This document shows positions 55,975 to 64,000 of a stretch of 64,000 nucleotides of DNA, one piece after another; positions within the stretch are counted from its first letter, which is position 1, and each line of letters begins with the position of its first letter. The notes under the pieces are model-generated. The model ran no database searches and had not been told where the DNA came from. It saw only the letters and a list, made by a program, of their open reading frames with translations. The stretch is from Endocalyx cinctus (lineage: Eukaryota > Ascomycota > Sordariomycetes > Amphisphaeriales > Apiosporaceae): assembly GCA_001600455.1 (NCBI GenBank), contig BCKC01000004.1, positions 992,001-1,056,000 on the forward strand. Reading direction: 5' to 3'. Both the position numbers and the translations under genes were made by a program.

Positions 55975-57646
55975 GATCTAAGTATTGACTGATTGGTTAG
56001 TTAATCAGTCAAGCTGTATGAGGGGAGGGAGGCGGGGGGAGGACATGGGACGTGGAAAACTACTGATCCGCTGCCAGAGGAAATTAAACCATATGATTAT
56101 GTTGCTCAAAAACATGGGCGGCAAACAACGTCAATTCACCGCTCCGTGGGAAGAAAGCTGCGGGAAGAAAGCGTAGTCGAACGTTTTCGTCTCTTTGTTG
56201 AGATATCAATTCAAACTCACGATAAGTTTCGATGTTTCACGCAAGCGGTAACAATGAAAAAAAGATATTGATGCAACTTCAAAGGGCCTGCAGGGAAATA
56301 TCAGAAAATATACTTGTTGATAAAATCTACTTCGTAAATAGTAACCTATCTTTCAAAGAGTACGGTAAATCACTTAATTGTCTAGACACCATCGTTCCTA
56401 CGTAAGTTTAAGTGTATTTAGGTAAAGTTCCGAGTTAGTCACGTATTAACAACTTGGAACCACGGCTGGATTATTATATTCATATTAGAAAAAAACAGTT
56501 GCGTTCAAATGGTTAGAAGGATGTTCTAGAAAAAAATAAATAAATAAAAATCGCTTTTTGCCGAGTAGAGCTTATTCAAGTCGGTGGATGATAGTCGTAC
56601 GTCACTCTCGTCTCGACTTGGAGTTTTACCATGCGTTTATTGTGAACGAGCGTAGCTGCGTAGTAATAGCGAAGACTCACGAGGGGATACAGTCATATCA
56701 TACCATAATACAAAGTCATTCAAGTCCGAGACTCACTAGATGATAGACCATAGGGATTACTACATATGAAAACATCCTCTTTTTTTTTGTCCCCCTTGCT
56801 TTCTTTTTCTTCAGCGGGAGATCTACAGACTAAAAGTAAAAATGCGACCGCCACCTAGCCTCACAACTGCATGTATGCTGGTATGCAAATTCCCATGTCC
56901 TACATACCTATATCCAGTAAATAGTATGGGGAAAAAATAAAGAAAATAGGATAATCCCATCATAAAGAAGATCGGTAAGAAATCAAGTATACGCCGTACT
57001 AGTATTTGGATATAATACATCTATCTAATAAGCTACTCTAGGAGGATGGCGTTCTAAGATTATTTGAAGTGTATTCATTACTGTATTTTATTTATTTATT
57101 TACTCCGAATTTACTTTCGAGATACTTCTAATCTTATAGATTTGTTGTTTACTTGGTGGGACTGCTTCTAGGGCTGTTGCTATATTATTAAGTCTCTTGA
57201 CGTTACGGACTATTACAGCATGGAGTACCCGTGGACCATACTATACCCACGGGTATATACTGCCTTAAAACCTAGTATACTGTTCTACACTATTATCCAT
57301 TCCAATCTATTATACGTGTAATGGACTGATAGAATGTTTCTGAGCGGGTCACGTTTAATGTTCCGTGTGGCTTAAGAATGCCCATGAATGTGGCACCGCT
57401 ATTAATCAAGCTGACAAGGGAAGTTGATAGGTACCGAACCCCATAGACAGGACAGTTTGTAATCTCCCTATGGATTTTAGTGCTGACCCCTTTCTTCCAA
57501 CTTTCTTTTTTTCTTCTAAACGGTCGGATCAAACAAAAACTGGGAACAAAACGAAAATGTTCATAGTAAATATTATCCATTGAATATTTCACCTCTAGAA
57601 ATATTATCTTTATTCGGCTTTTGGTTGAGGTTGAGCCTACGTCATC
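55975..57646. promoter_or_regulatory. Upstream region between divergent genes
   Basis: No supported gene. AT-rich low-complexity stretches occur (TAAATAAATAAA near 56537, TTTATTTATTTA near 57088). Confidence 0.45.
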
Positions 57647-58780
57647 ATGTTCACGAATTATCGTGGTAAGAGGCGAATAACGTTCATTTCCGTCTTTGTT
57701 TTCTGTTTGCTATTCTTGGTGTTCCTTTACCATCGTGGGCAAGGAAGTTTGGGTGGGCTGCGCCAAGACCCCTCTAAATTACCGGACGAGCCGCTTAAAT
57801 CCGAAGAACATATTGATAATGTCGTCGCCACTACCACTTCTGTCGGTGCTACCAACGACGGTGCAATTGCCGATGCCGCAACCCGCAAAGTAGAACTCGT
57901 CGTAGCTAGTACCACGGAAGAAGATACCTCTTGGCTACACGCCTATGTTCCGGATTGGCACAAGAATATCTACGTTGTCGATGACGCCAAAGCTGCCTTA
58001 ACCGTCCCTAAAAATAAGGGACGCGAGGCCATGGTGTATCTCACGTACATGATCGACCGCTACGATCATCTGCCCGAGAACATGCTGTTCATCCACGCCT
58101 CGCGCTTCGCCTGGCACAACGACGATCCGGATTACGACGGACTGCCGACCCTGCGCAACTTCCGGTTCCCGTACCTTCAGGAGGCCGGGTACGTCAACCT
58201 TCGGTGCGTGTGGGTCATCGGCTGCCCCGGCGAGATCCAGCCGGCGAAGGACGAGGAGGCCGGCGCCAACTTAGGTCCCGGCAAGGACCTTCAGGCCAAG
58301 CATATCTACAGAAAGGCCTTCCTGGAGCTTTTCCCCGATAAACCGGTTCCCGACGTCGTAGCCGTGAGCTGCTGCTCGCAGTTCGCCCTCACCCGGGAGA
58401 CCGTCCGGTCGAGGCCTAAGGAAGATTATATTCGCTACCGAGATTGGCTGGCGAATACGGCCCTGGGAGACGACTTGAGCGGTCGCGTCTTCGAGTTTGC
58501 TTGGCATAGTAGGTCTTTTATATGCATTCCATCCATCCAATATGTATTTGTGGTCGGGTGATTCTAACCATTCCTTGCTACAGTTATTTTTGGCAAGGAA
58601 GCAAAGCACTGCCCCAAGGCGGGAGAGTGCTACTGCAACGTCTTCGGTCTCTGCCACATGTCCTGCTCTCTCGATAGATGCACGGATAGGTATACTCTAC
58701 CGCCGTACTCGACCTTACCTGATGGCTGGCCTAAGAAAGGCTGGGAGAATGAAGACAGAGAGTTTTCCGGACCACTATGA
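57647..58780 (+). CDS. DUF3431 type II membrane protein
   Basis: Two exons, 57647-58508 and 58584-58780 (intron GTAGGT...CTACAG, 75 bp), encode 352 aa. A basic N-terminus (NYRGKRR) precedes one signal-anchor helix (FISVFVFCLLFLVFLY, residues about 13-28), so the bulk faces the lumen of the secretory pathway or the outside. After a Ser/Thr/Asp-rich stalk the DUF3431 domain begins: VELVVASTTEEDTSWL, NIYVVDD, GREAMVYLTYMIDRYDHLPENMLFIHASRFAWHN in style, GYVNLRCVWVIGCPGEI, VVAVSCCSQFALTRE and EFAWHIIFGKEAKHCP, ending in a Cys-rich YCNVFGLCHMSC segment. The family is widespread in fungi and glycosyltransferase-like in layout, but its activity is unknown. A run of about 23 T lies about 75 bp past the stop. 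Confidence 0.9.
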
Positions 58781-61700
58781 TAAAAGCGAAACATGTTTTC
58801 TACATTATCGAATTGTTGGTTTCAAGTCGATGTATCTTTTTGTATCATATACTGATTTTTTTTTTTTTTTTTTTTTTTGTACATCATTATATTCGGCCTA
58901 TTGGAGTTACGGTGGTCTTTCTTTGAATTTGGTAAGAATTGTCAATCACTTACATATGATATTATAAATGCATCTAGGCTAATGACGACAGAAAAATAGG
59001 GTTAGAACCTTAAGGAGTAGACCGCGTCCAGTCTATACATCTTCCGGTCTCTGATCTGAGAACGACACATTGAAGCATAGTGACACTGAATTTAGACTGA
59101 GGGAACGGAAACCGGTATCATAAGGTTTTTCGATCATTTTCTTGGGGGAAAAAAAAGTAATATTTCTTATGACTATTAATATACTTATACTTATACTTAT
59201 GCTTTATACATATTCAAATATTGTTCATTATCATAACAACAGTCAAATGTGGTAAGCCATAAGGGCATTCCTAAGAATCAAAAGACATCTGTTTAGTATC
59301 TAGGTCGGCTATTCTTTTATCTTGACCTTATAAATCAAAGAAGGGCATCCTTAAACCGATCAGTGGTCAGTAGAGTTCTTCTAGAGCAAACTTTTCCCTG
59401 TTTAAACCTTGAATATATCACATTAGCAGAAGCAAAGCGCTGGAATAGGAAAGGGGGGAGGGGCCTTGAATGATGGTAATAATTAAAAGAAGAGAAAGGA
59501 AGAAGACTTCTCCGGAAGGGTGTTGGGAAACATTTATGGGAAAAGATTACACGTCCTATATCATTGGCTATTTTATCCAATCTCATCACGTCTATGGATA
59601 TATATAAAGGTAAACATGGATTGGATGTATATGTATGGATGGAAACAAAACAGTAGTTTCCCGTGATTCAGTTCATATGATACCCGTGGACCTACAATCC
59701 GAAATAAGAAGTTGTAACCTTAATATCGTCACGATATTATCTTCAGCCGTAAATTGAAGGACCACAAATATGGATAGTACAAGTGCGTAAGTACCGAAAA
59801 AACCTTGGAAGGTAAAAGTTTAGCTATGACGACGAAGGCCATGCTTTTTCCAGTTTATTTACCGCGTAGTGAAATGATATGACGATTCACGAAGTCGAAT
59901 ACCGTAGTATAATCAAAAAATTGAACGGGATATAAAAAATTTTCACGGATTTCCATCTAAGCATATAAGCAGGTGACTCCCCTATGGCGACATATCGTAC
60001 CACCTAAGTTCTATTCTTGTACTTAGCACCCGATCGATACCGATAATCGAGCATTAGACTAGGTAATTTTAGGTACTAGTATGCTATAACTTAGGATTTG
60101 ATATTCGGTACTGAATCTACACTGCAACGTTGATAATGCTACTACGTGTAAGTATACTAGAACTATATATTAATACCTAAGATATATACGATATTGAAGT
60201 AAGACTTTACTTAAATGCTATTCAAATTATATTGTAGTGTGGTATATTATTTAGGTACGGAGTACTTATAACTTATACTTGTACCTAGGTACTTAATAGG
60301 CATATTATAAGCATCGGAAAATTATAGCGGCTAAAGAAGTTTTCCTTTTTATTTCTTATTTTTTAAGGGTCCACGAGGGTCCACGAGTTCCCCTCTCGCT
60401 CCATTTTGCCCACTAAGTTAGTATCTTAGGTAGGTACCTCCCTACCTACCTAGGTAGGTACCTACATATAGGTACCTGAGTACTTGCTATACGCATTACA
60501 TTAGGTACTTAAATACTTAGGTACTTAAGTCACTTAAGCAAGTAAAGAGTCAAGTGGAATTACATTATTCTGCGTATGTTAACCACAAAAAAATAAATAA
60601 AATAAAAATCGCATACTAAATAAAACTCGTAGAATAAGATGATCCGACGCTCATATTTGAATATGAAAGTGAAATAAATATTCTCTTCTTAAGAGCCTCT
60701 CCTAAATTTTTCAGGGACCAAGTATGACACACGCGACTAATAGAGTTTCCGATATCTCGCCCCCTACAAAACACCCCTCGCCTTACTTGAATAACATCAG
60801 GCCATTTCTTCGAGGACCATGCTCTTATGAGGTTTCAGTATACTACCTAAGAGGTATATACATTACCGTATATCAATTGATTTCCAGAGTAAAATTGAAT
60901 TATATCATTTCATACTATGTACATAGTATTTACCATTATAAATACCCGTATGCTTTCAAAATAAAATGATATCATCAATGCCTTTACACTGTCCACCATC
61001 TGTTTGTCCGTGGTATATTTCCCTCGCCTCTCCTACCAAAGTTAGGTAATTATATGAAACATATACTTACCTATAATATTCATCTAGACCGTAATCAACA
61101 CCTATTCCTAGCCTCTACCTAAGGTACTCATACGTATAATTAAAAAGGTAACAGGTAACTACCTAAGTACAATAGAGTATTATATGTATATCCCGAAGTC
61201 GGTAATCCCCGTACCCGTACCACTCCAAGACTTTATTGAGGAGACCCCAATTCCTAGACGGAAAACTGATATGATAAAAAAAAAAAAATTATCTATATTA
61301 TTTCACACACTCCCCTTCTCTCTTCGTTTCTGTTACATATGATTAAAAAAAAAAAGGGAAAAACTACTTTTTATAAGAATAGAAAAATTCAAGATACGAA
61401 GTTATATATTATAGAGTTAATGGATTAGTGTCCTCTCTCTCCGTATCTCTCTATCACTTTTGTACACATCTCCCTGTTAATCGGTGCTGTAATAAAAATA
61501 TCCGAAAGCAACCCAACAAGTATATGTCTTCTCTCCTCCAATCCGATCACATACATTTTTCCTTACTTGGATTTTAGACTTCGACCTGTTTTTTCTCAAA
61601 ACAGGATAGGATCATCTCTTTCATTCATTCATTCAAAAACCAACCGCTATTCTCAGCATTTAGAATTTAAAAAACAAAAAGATACCTAGCCCCCTACCTA

Positions 61701-61859
61701 TAGTACTTTAGTACGTAGGTGACCCTCTTCGTCACCATTACCCCTCAAACCACTTCATCTTTTTCAGCACGTCGGCTACCAAGGCGACCATTCTTCACGA
61801 CGGCACGCAGTCGCGTTAATTTATACACTATCCCAGAAGAAAGGGCAGTCGCCAACACG
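58781..61859. other. Long AT-rich intergenic region with TAGGTACCT-type palindromes
   Basis: About 3 kb without a supported gene. Dense TACCTAGGTA/AGTACTTAAGTA-like palindromic units occur at about 60060-60540 and 61060-61190, a GTACGGAGTAC motif at 60255-60265, and poly-A/T runs. The end probably contains a 57-bp 5' UTR intron of the flavohaemoglobin gene (GTACGT at 61711, TTTTTCAG at 61767). Confidence 0.55.
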
Positions 61860-63212
61860 ATGGCGTCTATAGCTCTCAGCCGAGAGGAGGAGGAGCTAGT
61901 CAGAGAAACCATACCGGCGCTTCGTAAACACGGTGAACATATCTCCACCGTCTTTTACAAGACCATGTTACGTGACCATCCCGAGTTGAATAACTACTTC
62001 AATAACGTCAATATGCATACCGGTCGACAGCCTCGCGCTCTTACCGCCCTCATTCTAGCCTTCGCTTCCAACATTACTAACATTACTGAATTGGTACCCA
62101 AGCTGGAGAGAGTGGCCCACAAGCATACCTCTCTTAACATACAACCCCAGCATTACGAGATCGTCGGCACTTATCTCATGCGCGCCTTTTCCGCCGTCTT
62201 AGGCCCGGCCATGACTCCCGAGGTAAAGATGGCCTGGACCAAGGCTTACTGGCATATGGCCAAGATGCTCACCGGTCGGGAACGACAAATTTATCAGTCC
62301 TTTTCCGCCTGGCTTGGCTGGCGCAAGTTTGTTATCTTCAAGAAGATACCGGAGACCCACGACGGCGATATCGTTTCTTTCGTTCTAAGGCCCGCCGACG
62401 GTAAACCCTTACCCACCTATAAGCCCGGTCAGTACGTCACTATCCGCGTCGCCATTCCGGGTTTGAAATATTCTCAATTGCGACAATACTCCCTCAGCGG
62501 TTCGCCCCAGCCGGATTATTACCGCATCACCGTCAAGAAGGATCACGGAGCGGACCGTGATTACACAAGCGAGCGCAAACGTTCCCCGTCCCGGGACGAC
62601 GACCCTCCCATGTCGTCGGCTGCGAGCAGCGCCTCGGATAGTAGCCTTGGCAGCATACAGCCCTTGAGACCGGGCGTCGTTTCGAACAAGCTGGTCGACG
62701 ACTTCAAAGAGGGCGACACGGTCGACCTGACGCACCCGGCGGGCGAGTTCTACCTCGACCCCAACGATCCCAAATCCACCCCGGTCGTCCTCATCTCGGC
62801 CGGCGTCGGCGCGGCTCCGCTCCTCTCCATCATGGACACGGTGACCAAGAGGCAGCCCAACCGACCGATCTCCTGGATCCAGGGCTCGCGGCACGAGGCC
62901 CCTTTCCGAGACCAGGTCGACAAGCTGGTTAACTCTAACCCAAGTATCAGGTTAAAATTCTTCAAATCTCGTCTCGCCGACAGCGACGTGACCTCGTACG
63001 CGATCAACTTCAAGGACGATTTCTACGCCCTCGATCCGGTAACCGACCTGTGCACCGACAACAGCCTATCAGATTATTATATATGCGGCCCGGAGAAGTT
63101 CATGCTCGAGATTTCTAGTTACCTCCAAAAACACGGCGTAGGGGCAGATCGCGTCAACTTTGAGCTGTACAGCGTCGGAAGTTTCGAGATGAAGCAACCG
63201 AGGCCAATGTGA
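61860..63212 (+). CDS. Flavohaemoglobin (nitric oxide dioxygenase)
   Basis: A 450-aa protein starting at the ATG at 61860. The N-terminal globin has the conserved Tyr in TVFYKTMLRDHPELNNYFN and the proximal His89 in VAHKHTSLNIQPQHY. It is followed by a ferredoxin-reductase-type FAD domain (YKPGQYVTIRV, LRQYSLSGSPQPDYY) and an NAD domain (VVLISAGVGAAPLLSIMD, YYICGPEKFM). It oxidises nitric oxide to nitrate with NAD(P)H and O2, protecting against nitrosative stress. A polar insertion of about 45 residues (ERKRSPSRDDDPPM, SSAASSASDSS) interrupts the FAD domain before GVVSNKLVDDF. The frame is open for 47 codons before the ATG with an Arg/Ser/Thr-rich, mitochondrial-presequence-like composition but no upstream ATG; a good acceptor inside that stretch suggests a 5' UTR intron instead. 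Confidence 0.93.
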   Translation: MASIALSREEEELVRETIPALRKHGEHISTVFYKTMLRDHPELNNYFNNVNMHTGRQPRALTALILAFASNITNITELVPKLERVAHKHTSLNIQPQHYEIVGTYLMRAFSAVLGPAMTPEVKMAWTKAYWHMAKMLTGRERQIYQSFSAWLGWRKFVIFKKIPETHDGDIVSFVLRPADGKPLPTYKPGQYVTIRVAIPGLKYSQLRQYSLSGSPQPDYYRITVKKDHGADRDYTSERKRSPSRDDDPPMSSAASSASDSSLGSIQPLRPGVVSNKLVDDFKEGDTVDLTHPAGEFYLDPNDPKSTPVVLISAGVGAAPLLSIMDTVTKRQPNRPISWIQGSRHEAPFRDQVDKLVNSNPSIRLKFFKSRLADSDVTSYAINFKDDFYALDPVTDLCTDNSLSDYYICGPEKFMLEISSYLQKHGVGADRVNFELYSVGSFEMKQPRPM

Positions 63213-64000
63213 ATGATGATAATGGCGTGACGACTATAGACGGGTCTCGAGGGGTAACAGCAACAAAAAACGACGGAAGGCGATAAAGAAAACTCTCAAC
63301 TCTGCTCTGGAAGCAATTACATACCATTTTGATTGATTTTTTTTTTCTTCTGCTTCTCGCATGAGATATATGAAATGATAGGCAAAAAAAAAATGAAGAA
63401 AGCAAAAAGAAAAAAAAATGGATAGATGGGCGGCGCTGTGCTAGGGGATACCTGTTCCCTTTCCTCTTTTTTTATTCCTTTTCTTTTCTTTTTCGATTGG
63501 AATCAGTTATGGTTCGACTATGGGTGGAAAATACGTATACGAATTGAACATAGACGGACTATTAGGGACGGACAACGAAGAGCATCGCGGTGTAATTTAA
63601 GCGAATCGATAAAATTCTAGCATTTACATTGTGACGAAAAAAAACAGGCGGAAACATAATTCTTTTTCATTCTAAATACTTACTAATCGCAACAGTGATT
63701 CATTGACGTCTCTTTCAGCACTTTGTTTAAGAAACAATTCAACCGTTTCTAGTGTCATAAGCTACTGCACAGGTGGTATGACGCGATTGGAACCCATCTA
63801 GTAGTATATATTATCCAAGTCAGATAATACGTCTTGAAGAAAGAACTCTATGATAGGGGGTAATGGAGGCCCGACAGGAATAAGAAACGAAACCTCCCTT
63901 AAGAACTGTTGGTATAGGAGGTTAAACTTATTTGCCCACTATACCTAGCAGTCAACCAAAGAACATCCCATTGGTCAAACCGAGCAAAGTCGTTGACGTA
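63213..64000. other. Intergenic region at window end
   Basis: No supported gene; A- and T-rich runs at about 63335-63420. Confidence 0.5.

Overview
The window looks like a chromosome segment of a filamentous ascomycete (Pezizomycotina, most likely a Sordariomycete; a Xylariales-like lineage is only a guess). Protein genes carry 50-100 bp introns with GT...AG ends and CTAAC-like branch sites, intergenic DNA is AT-rich with few genes per kb, and the families are typically fungal: Zn2Cys6 factors, PTH11/rhodopsin-type membrane proteins, microsomal P450s, GMC oxidoreductases, an AA9 polysaccharide monooxygenase, a sedolisin, DUF3431 and DUF3632 proteins. I see no rRNA, tRNA, CRISPR array or intact transposon. 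There is one possible solo LTR near 14.3-14.5 kb.

Layout. 0-7.8 kb: the 5' part of a GMC oxidoreductase, a seven-helix membrane protein, a P450 carrying a +1 frameshift, and an unassigned protein. 8-14 kb: a secretion island with an A1 aspartic protease and an S53 sedolisin that share a promoter region, plus a small secreted protein. 14.9-18.3 kb: a divergently transcribed pair, a mitochondrial complex I PSST (19.3 kDa) subunit homologue and a C2H2/Zn2Cys6 regulator. 18.6-37.1 kb: a redox-rich stretch with a GMC relic, a DUF3632 protein, a pisatin-demethylase-like P450, an intact GMC oxidoreductase, an L-amino-acid-oxidase-like enzyme, a paraoxonase/arylesterase, a sugar-porter MFS transporter and an AKR7-like reductase. 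Several of these are arranged as divergent pairs, but no backbone synthase is present. 38-64 kb: an AA9 LPMO, an F-box gene with an early in-frame stop, a membrane-protein locus split by one in-frame TAA, a group II PLP decarboxylase, an unknown protein with a hexanucleotide-repeat C-terminus, an E2/F-box fusion, an unknown two-exon gene, a DUF3431 type II membrane protein and a flavohaemoglobin.

The most interesting observations are these. The PSST homologue departs from the usual sequence beside its N2 cluster cysteines and sits next to a cluster-type regulator and oxidoreductases, which suggests a self-resistance copy of a respiratory target. One polypeptide fuses a complete-looking ubiquitin E2 core to an F-box. 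The sedolisin has Asn at the oxyanion Asp position. Two minus-strand genes at 40-46.5 kb are each interrupted by a single in-frame stop. Exon structures were worked out by hand from splice motifs and family alignment, so individual junctions may be off by a few bases.
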